In this document: one piece after another, positions 1 through 7,631 of the stretch | Layout of the letters: each line of letters begins with the position of its first letter | Position numbering within the stretch: the first letter of the stretch is position 1 | Origin: Mumia sp. Pv4-285 | GTDB lineage: Bacteria; Actinomycetota; Actinomycetes; Propionibacteriales; Nocardioidaceae | Length of the DNA: 64,000 bases | Assembly: GCF_041320275.1 (NCBI RefSeq) | Contig: NZ_CP162023.1 | Location: 2,046,001 to 2,110,000, forward strand | Direction of reading: 5' to 3' | The notes under the pieces: generated by a model | Seen by the model: only the letters and a program-made list of their open reading frames with translations | The model's database searches: none | Told to the model about the DNA's origin: nothing | Made by a program: the position numbers and the translations under genes

Positions 1-445
1 CACGCAGCGCCGGCACCGCCGCGTACGTCATCGTCAACGGGCACCCGTGCCCGGGCTCGTTGTGGGTCCAGGCGATGTACGCGGCGGCGCGGCGCAGGTG
101 CGGCTTCGGCTCCTCGCTGATCCAGGGCGTCGCGTGCAGGCCGAACTGCGTGCCCTTCTCCATCATCCAGTGCCACGACGGGTGGAACTCGATCTCGTCG
201 ACCCGGTTGCCGTACCGGTCGACCGGACGCAGGACGGGCTCGTTCTGGTTGGCCAGCATCCCGTGCTCGCGCGCCTCGGCGGAGCCGGCGAGCCGCCCGA
301 CGGGCGTGAGGGACTTCAGGACGTCGTCGGCGTCGTCGCCGGCGAGAGCGCGGACGGCATCGACGAGCGCGGCGTCGGACTCCACGGCGTCGTAGCCGAC
401 CAGCGGTGCTGGCTGGTTGTGGGGAGAGCGCTGCAACGGGTCCAT
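1..445 (-). CDS. AidB-like acyl-CoA dehydrogenase, N-terminal part (runs off the left edge)
   Basis: Only the first 148 codons are in the window. The start reads MDPLQRSPHNQPAPLVGYDA, and the NQPxPL element near the N-terminus is typical of the AidB branch of the acyl-CoA dehydrogenase family (FAD flavoproteins linked in Escherichia coli to the adaptive response to alkylation). Further on, VGRLAGSAE, DRYGNRVDEIEFHPSWH and a PLTMTYAAVPALR stretch match the same family and align with the second AidB-like protein at 21724-23352. The ATG lies 6 nt after a TAACCT box on the same strand, so the mRNA may be leaderless. It is divergent from rsgA, with 93 bp between the two starts. Its specific substrate and any DNA-protective role are not visible. 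Confidence 0.85.
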   Translation of the reverse strand, partial: MDPLQRSPHNQPAPLVGYDAVESDAALVDAVRALAGDDADDVLKSLTPVGRLAGSAEAREHGMLANQNEPVLRPVDRYGNRVDEIEFHPSWHWMMEKGTQFGLHATPWISEEPKPHLRRAAAYIAWTHNEPGHGCPLTMTYAAVPALR

Positions 446-451
446 GCCCTC

Positions 452-457
452 AGGTTA
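452..457 (-). promoter_or_regulatory. Putative -10 box (TAACCT) for the AidB-like gene
   Basis: TAACCT on the minus strand ends 6 nt before the ATG at 445, so transcription would begin at the start codon. It sits back to back with the rsgA box at 527-532. No clear -35 element was identified. Confidence 0.45.
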
Positions 458-526
458 AGCGGTCGCTCAGTGAGCCAGGACACGGTCCGTGGCCAAATTC
501 GGTCGCGCCCGACGGACCTGCGTACG

Positions 527-532
527 TACGGT
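527..532 (+). promoter_or_regulatory. Putative -10 box (TACGGT) for rsgA
   Basis: TACGGT ends 6 nt before the GTG at 539, predicting a leaderless rsgA transcript. This supports that GTG over upstream in-frame starts, since no ribosome binding site precedes it. Confidence 0.45.
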
Positions 533-538
533 CGGCGC

Positions 539-1543
539 GTGAGCACGAGCAGCGAGACGACGACCGCCTGGACGGGGCGTGTCGTGCGCGGTGACCGGGG
601 GAGCGTCCGGGTCGTCGATGGCGACGGGGGTGTGACGACCGCCCGGGTCGCCGTGGCGGTGTCCGACCCGCTGGACGCGCCCTGCGTCGGTGACTGGGTG
701 TCGGTGGTGCAGACCGGGGACGACGTGGCGGTCGTCGCGGTGCTGCCGCGTCGTACGCTCCTGGAGCGCGCCGAGCCCGGCGGGTCGTCGCGCCACCAGC
801 CGCTCGCTGCGAACGTCGACGTGGTCGCCGTCGTCGTGGGGCTCGACCAGATGCCGTCGCTCGAGAAGGTCGAGCGTCTCCTCGTCGTTGCATGGTCCAG
901 TGGAGCGGCGGTGCACGTCGTGCTCACCAAGGCGGATCTCGCGTCGGACGCCGCCGACGTGGCCGACGACATCACGGGGCAGCTGGGTGCGGCGGTGATC
1001 GTGTGCAGTGCGACGACGGGGGAGGGGATCCCGGAGGTCGCGGCGCTTGCTGCCGATGGCGCGACCCTGGCGCTCGTCGGATCGTCGGGCGCCGGCAAGT
1101 CGTCGCTGATGAACGCCATCGTCGGGGACGAGGTCGTGGCGACCTCGGCGATCCGCTCGGACGGGCGTGGTCGCCACACGACAGTCCGTCGGGAGCTCGT
1201 CGCACTGCCTGGCGGGGGATGGATCATCGACACGCCGGGCCTGCGCGGCGTCGGGGTCACCGCCTCCGACGGGCTGGCCTCGGCCTTCGCCGACGTCGAG
1301 TCGCTCGCGCGGTCGTGCCGGTTCGCCGACTGCACGCACGAGGTCGAGCCCGGCTGCGCGGTCCGTGCGGCGCTCGACTCCGGGTCCCTCACGCTGCGCC
1401 GGTACGAGAGCTGGCGGACGCTGCAGCGCGAGGCGCTGTGGTTGGAGCGACGCACCGACTCCCGGCTCGCTGCCGAGCAGAACCGGCAGGTCCGGCGTAC
1501 GACGCGGGAGCAGCGACGCTTCCGCCGCGCACGCGGCCACTGA
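539..1543 (+). CDS. rsgA: Small ribosomal subunit biogenesis GTPase RsgA
   Basis: A 334-residue circularly permuted GTPase that helps mature the 30S subunit. An N-terminal OB-like domain (about residues 1-75) is followed by G motifs in the permuted order typical of the family: G4 TKAD at 130-133, then the P-loop GSSGAGKSS at 181-189, then G3 DTPG at 231-234. The C-terminal zinc-binding segment is intact, with Cys260, Cys265, His267 and Cys273. The length is normal for actinobacterial RsgA. The open frame continues upstream to about position 47, but that stretch is antisense to the AidB-like gene. The GTG at 539 is the sensible start because the OB domain begins there and a TACGGT box sits 6 nt upstream. 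Confidence 0.93.
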   Translation: MSTSSETTTAWTGRVVRGDRGSVRVVDGDGGVTTARVAVAVSDPLDAPCVGDWVSVVQTGDDVAVVAVLPRRTLLERAEPGGSSRHQPLAANVDVVAVVVGLDQMPSLEKVERLLVVAWSSGAAVHVVLTKADLASDAADVADDITGQLGAAVIVCSATTGEGIPEVAALAADGATLALVGSSGAGKSSLMNAIVGDEVVATSAIRSDGRGRHTTVRRELVALPGGGWIIDTPGLRGVGVTASDGLASAFADVESLARSCRFADCTHEVEPGCAVRAALDSGSLTLRRYESWRTLQREALWLERRTDSRLAAEQNRQVRRTTREQRRFRRARGH

Positions 1544-1549
1544 CCTCGA

Positions 1550-2899
1550 TCAGTCGAGGAAGGTCGCCGGCGGCGGCAGCGTCCGCGCGCCGCGGCCTCG
1601 GTACTGGAAGTGCTGCCAGTCGGAGCTGCCCATCCACCAGAACCCGTGCCGCGCCATGATGCGCACCACGAGGTGGCTGCTGCTGCGGTAGACGACCCGG
1701 GCCGGGCTTCGCCTCCTGTCCCACTCCCGGTTGGGGACGATGCCCCAGCCCGACCGGTACGGGTTCTCCCAGGTGTTGATGTCGATGCTCCGGCCGGTGC
1801 TGTGCGGGCTCCGGGTGCGCGGGCGTCCCACGACGCCCCGGCAGTTGAAGCCGGACGAGTTGCCGGCGGCCATGGACTTCATGTCGTCGCCGCCGCGGAG
1901 CCGACGCGACCATCCGAAGCGGTCGACGCGGTACAACGACCGGATCGGCGCCTTCGCGGCGTACAGGTCGCGGAAGACCCGCCGGGTGGCCTTGGCGACG
2001 CTCTTGTTCACCACGATCTCGCCGCGGCGGCGGTAGCCGTCGTACGCGAAGTAGTTCGTCCGGACGAGACGCAGCGAAGACCTGCCGACCGGGCAGCCGC
2101 GGTGCCAGCTACGTCGCTTCATGGAGCGCCAGACCCGTGCCGAGATCTTGTTGATCGTCACGTCAGCACCGGCTTTCTTGGCGCGTGGCTGGGCGGGCAG
2201 CTTGATGCGGGGGGCGGGGGCACCGGACGGGCGACGGAACACGTAGCCCGGCGGGACGTTGTCCACCGTCCAGAGGCCTGACGCGGTCGCACGGACGTAC
2301 GGCGTGGAGGGGGTGCGCACCTGGTACGACACGTCGACCCGTGGGCGGACCCGGACGGCGGCGACGCCGGAGCGGACGGCGAAGGTCCCGCGCCGCTCCC
2401 ACGTGGTCGAGCTCCGCCGGCGACCCCACAGCTGGGCGGATCCCGTCACCGGGCGGCCGTCGGTGGTGACCCAGCGGACCTGCAACGTCGCCGTCTTGCC
2501 GTCGGCGACCCTGGTGGCGCCCGAGAGCGAGGCACGGGAGGGCGCGGCCCCGGCGACGATCGTGAGCTCCCGCACCGCGGTGCCGCCACCGGTCGCCTGG
2601 ACGACCCGGAGACGGTGCGTGCCCGGATCCAGCCCGATGCGCAGGGCGTACGACCCGTCGGCCGCGGGCAGCGCCGTCGTGACGACGGACCAGACGCCGC
2701 CGCGGCCACGGTAGTCGAGCGAGACCGCGTCGGTGGGTGCGGACGTGGTGCCGGTGACGATCGCGACCGTGCCGGCGTACACACGGGCCGGAGCGTTCAC
2801 CGTGAGATCGGGCGGAGCTGCGGAGGCAGCAGTCGGCGCCATCAGGGTGCCGACCAAGAGGGTCCCGAGGAGGGTGAGGAGCACGCGGCCAGGGGTCAC
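1550..2899 (-). CDS. Exported M15-family (VanY/D-Ala carboxypeptidase-like) metallopeptidase
   Basis: A 449-residue protein with a Sec signal peptide at residues 1 to about 27 (hydrophobic LLTLLGTLLVGTLM, then AASAAP). The middle part (about 30-215) looks like one or two Ig-like beta domains, plausibly for cell-wall attachment. The C-terminal catalytic domain carries the M15 zinc signatures HSTGRSIDIN (His and Asp ligands, SxHxxGxSxD type) and SSDWQHFQ (third His ligand). It therefore probably trims peptidoglycan stem peptides outside the cell. The GTG start is supported by a TAGGTT box 6 nt upstream. The stop is 6 bp from that of the convergent rsgA. Endopeptidase versus carboxypeptidase activity cannot be told from sequence. 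Confidence 0.82.
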   Translation of the reverse strand: MTPGRVLLTLLGTLLVGTLMAPTAASAAPPDLTVNAPARVYAGTVAIVTGTTSAPTDAVSLDYRGRGGVWSVVTTALPAADGSYALRIGLDPGTHRLRVVQATGGGTAVRELTIVAGAAPSRASLSGATRVADGKTATLQVRWVTTDGRPVTGSAQLWGRRRSSTTWERRGTFAVRSGVAAVRVRPRVDVSYQVRTPSTPYVRATASGLWTVDNVPPGYVFRRPSGAPAPRIKLPAQPRAKKAGADVTINKISARVWRSMKRRSWHRGCPVGRSSLRLVRTNYFAYDGYRRRGEIVVNKSVAKATRRVFRDLYAAKAPIRSLYRVDRFGWSRRLRGGDDMKSMAAGNSSGFNCRGVVGRPRTRSPHSTGRSIDINTWENPYRSGWGIVPNREWDRRRSPARVVYRSSSHLVVRIMARHGFWWMGSSDWQHFQYRGRGARTLPPPATFLD

Positions 2900-2905
2900 C
2901 CTCCC

Positions 2906-2911
2906 AACCTA
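2906..2911 (-). promoter_or_regulatory. Putative -10 box (TAGGTT) for the M15 peptidase
   Basis: TAGGTT on the minus strand ends 6 nt before the GTG at 2899. It lies in the 44-bp gap after the amidase stop, so the peptidase probably has its own promoter and does not rely on amidase read-through. Confidence 0.4.
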
Positions 2912-2943
2912 GGCCCAGTCGGCCCCGGCGTCGCGGCAGCGAC

Positions 2944-4353
2944 TCACGCGTCCTGGATCCGCGCGAACGGACGGGCCTCCTCCAGCTCGTACGCGAGCTC
3001 GAGCAGGGTGCGTTCGTCGCCGTGGTCGGCGGAGAAGTGGGACGCGAGCGGCAGCCCCGCCCGCGTCTGCCCGAGCGGCAGCGAGATCGCCGGTCCGCCG
3101 GTCACGTTGTTGAGCGGGGTGAACCCGACGTACGCCTGCAGACGAGCGAACAGCCGGTCGTAGTCGAGGGTGGGTGAGAGGTATCCGAGCTTCGGGGTGG
3201 TGTGCGTGAGCACGGGGGAGAGCACGACGTCGTACGTGGTGAACATCGCTCGGTAGGTGCGCTCCGTGCGCCGCAGGCGGTAGATCGCCGCGGGGAACCG
3301 CCGCATGCCACGGCGGAACGCGTCGGCGAGCCCGCGCGTGAGGTTGTCGGTGCGCGTCGCGTCGAAGTCGGGAGCGAGAGTGCGCCTGCCGGTGGTCGAG
3401 AGGTACCACGCGAGGAAGCCCCAGTAGAGGGAGAAGTCGTCGGCGAACTGCTGCGTGATCGGCAGCGGGATCTCTTCGACGTGGTGGCCGAGGTCGGCCA
3501 GCAGCTCGGCCGTCGCTGTCGTGGCGAGGCGCGTGTCGCGGTCGGACTCGGCGATGACGGAGTCGTACAGGACGCCGACGCGCAGCCGCGTCGACCCCGC
3601 ACGCTCAACCAGCCGGACCGGCGGGAGCTTGGGGTTGCGGTACGTCCTCTCGGCGGCGGCGAAGAACCGGGCGGTGTCGCGCACGGACCGGGTGACGACG
3701 CCCTGCGCGACGATCTTCACCGGCATCGTGAGGTCGAGCCTGTCGGGCGTGATGCGGCCGCGGGTCGGCTTGAGCCCCACGAGGCCGCAGGCTGCGGCCG
3801 GGATGCGGATCGAGCCGCCACCGTCGTTGGCGTGGGCGAGGGGCACCGCACCGGCGGCGACGAGGGCCGCCGAGCCGCCGGAGGACGCGCCCGACGAGTA
3901 GGCGGGGTTCCACGGGTTGCGGACCGGTGGGCGGGTCATGAACTCGGTGGTGGCGCTGAACCCGAACTCCGGGAGCCGCGACTTGCCGAGGAACGTCAGT
4001 CCCTGCTCGGCCCACGCACGGACGAAGTCGCTGTCGGTGCGGGCCAGCGGCGCGGCGTACGCCTCGGACCCGTTGCCGGTCGGCCAGCCGGCGACGTCCA
4101 CGTTGTCCTTGACGAACGTCGGCACGCCGGCGAAGACACCCGTCGCGTCACGGTCTGCGGCGTCGAGGGCGCGGCCAGGGTCCAGGTGCTCGACGGCGTC
4201 GAGCGACGCGACGTCCTCCACGCGTGCGAGCGCCGCCTCGGTCACCTCGCGGGGCTTGACCTGACCAGCGGCGACCAGCTCCGCGATGCCGGTAGCGTCG
4301 AGGTCACCGAGAATGTCGTCACGGAAGGCGTGGACGCGGGCAGAGTGCGACAC
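2944..4353 (-). CDS. Amidase (amidase-signature family)
   Basis: A 469-residue amidase-signature hydrolase. The Ser-cisSer-Lys triad is visible: Lys82 in PTFVKDNVD, Ser157 in SSGASSGGSAAL, and the nucleophile Ser181 in DGGGSIRIPA, at spacings usual for the family. The N-terminal helix-rich start and a C-terminal ELEEARPF segment complete a normal-length enzyme. There is no signal peptide, so it is cytoplasmic. The GTG start is preceded by an AGGAGC ribosome binding site. No gatB or gatC lies nearby, and the sequence reads as a catabolic amidase and not GatA. The substrate is unknown. Confidence 0.88.
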   Translation of the reverse strand: MSHSARVHAFRDDILGDLDATGIAELVAAGQVKPREVTEAALARVEDVASLDAVEHLDPGRALDAADRDATGVFAGVPTFVKDNVDVAGWPTGNGSEAYAAPLARTDSDFVRAWAEQGLTFLGKSRLPEFGFSATTEFMTRPPVRNPWNPAYSSGASSGGSAALVAAGAVPLAHANDGGGSIRIPAAACGLVGLKPTRGRITPDRLDLTMPVKIVAQGVVTRSVRDTARFFAAAERTYRNPKLPPVRLVERAGSTRLRVGVLYDSVIAESDRDTRLATTATAELLADLGHHVEEIPLPITQQFADDFSLYWGFLAWYLSTTGRRTLAPDFDATRTDNLTRGLADAFRRGMRRFPAAIYRLRRTERTYRAMFTTYDVVLSPVLTHTTPKLGYLSPTLDYDRLFARLQAYVGFTPLNNVTGGPAISLPLGQTRAGLPLASHFSADHGDERTLLELAYELEEARPFARIQDA

Positions 4354-4465
4354 GGTTGCTCCTGGGCGTGCGTGAGTCCGGGGTCATCCCGGAGCGTAAC
4401 AGCGAGTTGCGCCGGTCGATCCGGGTACGTGCGACGTGACGATGCGCGACGGGAGGAGGCAGATC

Positions 4466-5395
4466 GTGTCCGCACACGGCGGCAACCGTGCGATCATCGC
4501 CGCACTCTCGGCGAACCTCGGCATCGCGGTCACCAAGTTCCTCGCGTTCCTGCTCACCGGTGCCTCCTCGATGCTCGCAGAGGCGGTGCACTCGGTCGCC
4601 GACTCCGGCAACCAGGCGCTGCTGCTGCTCGGGGGGAAGCGCGCCAAGCGGGAGGCCGACGAGAGGCACCCGTTCGGGTACGGGCGTGAGCGCTACATCT
4701 ACGCGTTCATCGTCTCGATCGTGCTCTTCAGCGTGGGTGGGCTGTTCGCCCTGTACGAGGCATGGCACAAGTGGGAGCACCCGGAGCCGATCGACGCCTG
4801 GCAGTGGGTGCCGATCGCGGTGCTGCTGGTCGCCATGGCGATGGAGGGCTACTCGTTCCGGACCGCGATCGTCGAGTCCAACCGGCTGCGAGGGACGCAG
4901 TCGTGGGTGTCGTTCGTCCGGAACGCGAAGTCGCCGGAGCTGCCCGTGGTCCTGCTCGAGGACTTCGGCGCTCTCATCGGCCTGGTGCTGGCGCTGTTCG
5001 GGGTGAGCATGACCCTCGCGACCGACGACGGCCGGTGGGACGCCGCGGGAACGGCCGGCATCGGGCTGCTCCTGGTCTCGATCGCCGTCGTCCTGGCGGT
5101 CGAGACGAAGTCCCTGCTGCTCGGGGAGTCGGCGACCCGTGCCGACGTCGACGCCATCAGGGCAGCCGTCATCGGGGACGGCGTGCCCTCCGTCATCCAC
5201 CTCCGCACGCTGCACCTCGGCCCCGAGGAGCTGCTGGTTGCCGCGAAGATCGAAGTGGACGCGACGGAGAGCGCAGCCGAGATCGCCGCGGCGATCGACG
5301 GAGCGGAGGCCCGGATCCGGGCTGCCGTCCCGATCGCGCGGGTGATCTACCTGGAGCCCGACCTCCGGCGAGCGGTCGACGTCTCCGAGGGCTAG
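4466..5395 (+). CDS. Cation diffusion facilitator family transporter
   Basis: An inner-membrane cation/proton antiporter of the CDF family, probably exporting Zn2+ or another divalent metal. About five to six hydrophobic helices cover residues 10-225. The TM2 signature AEAVHSVADSGNQ carries His42 and Asp46, and a second metal-site helix has VLLEDFGALIG. The soluble C-terminal domain (about 235-309) includes LHLGPEELLVAAKIEV, like the family's ferredoxin-like regulatory domain. I chose GTG 4466 because GGGAGGAGG lies just upstream at suitable spacing; GTG 4436 and ATG 4442 are in-frame alternatives adding 8-10 residues. It converges with the sugar dehydrogenase, with only 3 bp between the stop codons. 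Confidence 0.87.
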   Translation: MSAHGGNRAIIAALSANLGIAVTKFLAFLLTGASSMLAEAVHSVADSGNQALLLLGGKRAKREADERHPFGYGRERYIYAFIVSIVLFSVGGLFALYEAWHKWEHPEPIDAWQWVPIAVLLVAMAMEGYSFRTAIVESNRLRGTQSWVSFVRNAKSPELPVVLLEDFGALIGLVLALFGVSMTLATDDGRWDAAGTAGIGLLLVSIAVVLAVETKSLLLGESATRADVDAIRAAVIGDGVPSVIHLRTLHLGPEELLVAAKIEVDATESAAEIAAAIDGAEARIRAAVPIARVIYLEPDLRRAVDVSEG

Positions 5396-5405
5396 CTGCT
5401 AGCCC
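5389..5405. terminator. Short palindrome spanning two convergent stop codons
   Basis: GGGCTAG-CTG-CTAGCCC forms a 7-bp stem with a 3-nt loop. Its arms contain the TAG stop of the CDF gene and, on the other strand, the TAG stop of the sugar dehydrogenase. It may act as a compact bidirectional terminator. There is no T-tract. Confidence 0.35.
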
Positions 5406-6583
5406 GGCAGCACCCGGATGATGCGGTCCGTGCCGCCACCGTTGGACGTCGACACGTACAGGGCCCCTCCGGGTGCGACCGTGACCGCGCGCAGCCGGCC
5501 GTACTGGCCCTGGAGCGCCACCGACTGTCCGGTCAGCCGTCCCTTCCTGCTGAAGCGCAGCAGGCGGACCTGCTCTCCCTTCAGCGCCGTCACGGCGAGC
5601 ACCTTGCCGGAGCGGTTGCCCCAGACCGACCCGCGGAGCCACGCCGCGGCGGTCGTCGCCAGGGTGGACCCGCCCGAGCGCCAGCGGGCCGCGCGCTGCT
5701 TGCCGGGCAGGCCGTGGTCGGTCATCGGCACCGACTCGTTGTAGCCGGGCACCGGGTTCCAGCCGTAGTTGCCCTTGCGGCGCAGACGGTTCACCTCGTC
5801 GTCGCGGTACGAGCCCTGCTCGACCGACCACACCTGTCGCCCGCGACGGGCGAGATCCTGCACGTTGCGGTGGCCGTACGTGTAGACCCGCCGCTTCATC
5901 GCGTAGCGGGACCGCGCGTACGGGTTGGTCTTCACACCGCGGCCGGTGCGCGCGTCCACACGGAGCACCTTCCCGCCACCGGAGCGCAGGCGCTGCGGGT
6001 TGCGGCCGACGGCGGCGTCTCCGGTCCCGATGAGGAGCGCTCCACCACGGCTGAATGCGAGCGCACACCCTCCGTGCCGCCCGCTCGTCGCCGGCAGACC
6101 CCGCACGATCGTCTTGACGATGCGCGCACTCGTACGCGCCTTGTTGAGGCGCCAGCGGACGACGCGGACGTCCCTGGTCGAGCCGGACGAGTAGCCGTGG
6201 CACGTGTAGAACGCTCGCGTACGGGCGAAGTCAGGGGCGAGCTCGAGCGCCATGAGACCGGTCTCACCGCTGGCCCAGATGGTGCCCGACCTGCCGACGA
6301 CGCGCTTGCCGCCGTTGACGGTCCCGAGCGAGATCGTACGGCGGTCGCGCTGGGTGAAGAGGAACTGGGACGACGAGATGAACGCGATGTCCCACGGGTG
6401 GTCCAGGCCGGTGAGGACGGTGGCGGAGCGCACTGGAGCGACGCGCAACGCCGCGGGGGCTGCGGAGGCAGCAACGGCGCTGGCCCTGGGCGAAGCGGTG
6501 TCGGTCGCCGCACCCGCTCCCGCCTCGGGCAGGAACAGTGCGGCGCTGGCGAGGAGGGCGGTGGCGACGACGGTGTGCCTCAT
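5399..6583 (-). CDS. Exported PQQ-type glucose/sorbosone dehydrogenase-like protein
   Basis: A 394-residue six-bladed beta-propeller of the soluble aldose dehydrogenase (GSDH) family. A signal peptide (about residues 1-25, ending near AGAGAAT) directs it out of the cell. Family landmarks are GLDHPWDIAFI at the first blade, SGRHGGCALAF (the usual position of the catalytic-site His), YGHRNVQDLA, and EQGSYRDDEVNRLR, where the calcium/PQQ loop normally lies. The C-terminus reaches the final blade (GTDRIIRVLPG), so it looks complete. Oxidation of a sugar aldehyde with PQQ is the family activity. No PQQ synthesis genes are in this window, so cofactor supply is unknown. Confidence 0.8.
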   Translation of the reverse strand: MRHTVVATALLASAALFLPEAGAGAATDTASPRASAVAASAAPAALRVAPVRSATVLTGLDHPWDIAFISSSQFLFTQRDRRTISLGTVNGGKRVVGRSGTIWASGETGLMALELAPDFARTRAFYTCHGYSSGSTRDVRVVRWRLNKARTSARIVKTIVRGLPATSGRHGGCALAFSRGGALLIGTGDAAVGRNPQRLRSGGGKVLRVDARTGRGVKTNPYARSRYAMKRRVYTYGHRNVQDLARRGRQVWSVEQGSYRDDEVNRLRRKGNYGWNPVPGYNESVPMTDHGLPGKQRAARWRSGGSTLATTAAAWLRGSVWGNRSGKVLAVTALKGEQVRLLRFSRKGRLTGQSVALQGQYGRLRAVTVAPGGALYVSTSNGGGTDRIIRVLPG

Positions 6584-6622
6584 CGCCTCAGTCTCACCCC
6601 GGCGGGCGGATCCGTCGAGCCG

Positions 6623-7309
6623 TCAGGACCGGCGGCGCAGGTATGGCCGTACGAGCGCGACGAGGTCGTCGCCGGGCGCGGCGCCGATCTCGCGCCGGAG
6701 CCGCTGCGCGTACGCGCGGTATCGCCGCGCAGCCTCCACCCGGTTGCCCTCGCGGACGAGCGCGTCGACCAGCACCGTCACCGCCGACTCGCGGAGAGGC
6801 TCCGCGCACACGGCAGCGAGCCCTGCTCCGGTGGCGAGCGGGTACGCCCCCGCGTGCGAGGCGGTCCGGCACACCGCCTCCAGAGCCTGGATCCGGTGCA
6901 GGTGGAACTGGTCCTGCTCGTCCAGGACCCACGGCTCGTACCAGCCGGGCAGGAGGTCGTGCTTCAGCATCTCCACCGCCTCCGCACCCACCAGCGTGTC
7001 GGCGAGCGCCCGGTCCGCCACGCGCCGAGCGTCGACGAGGTCCACCGATGCGTCGAGCTGCAGCTCTGGGCCGTCGGGTCGCACCCAGCGGTGGGGAAGC
7101 TGCCAGAGTGCGCGGCGGAGGTTGGCTCGGGCCCGTGTCTCCGAGACCTCCGGCCACAGGTCGGTGCCTGTGAGGAGCCGGTTCGCCCGGGGCCCCTTCA
7201 CCGCGAGGTACGCGAGCAGGCGTCGCCCTGCGCCCGACAACCGCTCGTTGGGCCGTGTCCCGAGCCCACCGAGGACGCCGACGCGACGCGATCCGTACGA
7301 GCTGGCCAC
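6623..7309 (-). CDS. BTAD-containing SARP/AfsR-like transcriptional regulator
   Basis: A 228-residue protein built like a minimal SARP. Residues about 8-85 resemble a winged-helix DNA-binding domain (LSGAGRRLLAYLAVKGP, then RANLRRALWQLPHRW). Residues about 95-225 form the alpha-helical bacterial transcriptional activator domain, with typical phrases LLPGWYEPWVL, ALEAVCRTASHAG, PLRESAVTVLVDALVREGNR and ARRYRAYAQRLRREIG. The GTG start is preceded by AGGAGC. It is divergent from the six-gene operon starting at 7632, across 322 bp, and is the obvious candidate for its local activator. The target site is not identified. Confidence 0.8.
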   Translation of the reverse strand: MASSYGSRRVGVLGGLGTRPNERLSGAGRRLLAYLAVKGPRANRLLTGTDLWPEVSETRARANLRRALWQLPHRWVRPDGPELQLDASVDLVDARRVADRALADTLVGAEAVEMLKHDLLPGWYEPWVLDEQDQFHLHRIQALEAVCRTASHAGAYPLATGAGLAAVCAEPLRESAVTVLVDALVREGNRVEAARRYRAYAQRLRREIGAAPGDDLVALVRPYLRRRS

Positions 7310-7631
7310 CGTGTGCTCCTGGGGTCCGCGGCACGTCCGGACGAGGCGTCAGGGGGACACGCGACGATTGAGACGAGCGCAGACGGGTGTGCGCGACATG
7401 TCTTCGACCTCACGAGCATAGGCGCCTCCGAGGTCGCGCCCCCCGGCGTTGTCGCGTGGTCGGCCACGGTCGGACGACAGCGGGTACGCCAGTGGGACGC
7501 GACGCGGACGAAGGGCGGTCGGGCCTCGGTACGCGGCGGTGCCGCCACGGGGGCGTCGACGGGACCGGCGGGTGCACGGGGGGCCCGCAGGCTGGTGTGC
7601 GTCGTGTGACGACGAGCGCCGGGAGGGCACG
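7310..7631. other. Divergent intergenic region between the BTAD regulator and the island operon
   Basis: 322 bp without a supported gene. The frame of the downstream gene stays open back to 7449, but the strong GGGAGGG ribosome binding site just before 7632 argues against using that extension. No convincing -35/-10 pair or SARP-type heptamer repeat could be picked by eye. It must still hold the promoters of both flanking transcripts. Confidence 0.5.

Noticed and set aside
7449-7631. Upstream extension of island gene A to 7449
   Set aside because: The extension is Arg/Gly-rich and unlike the acidic N-terminus that follows. ATG 7632 has a strong ribosome binding site.
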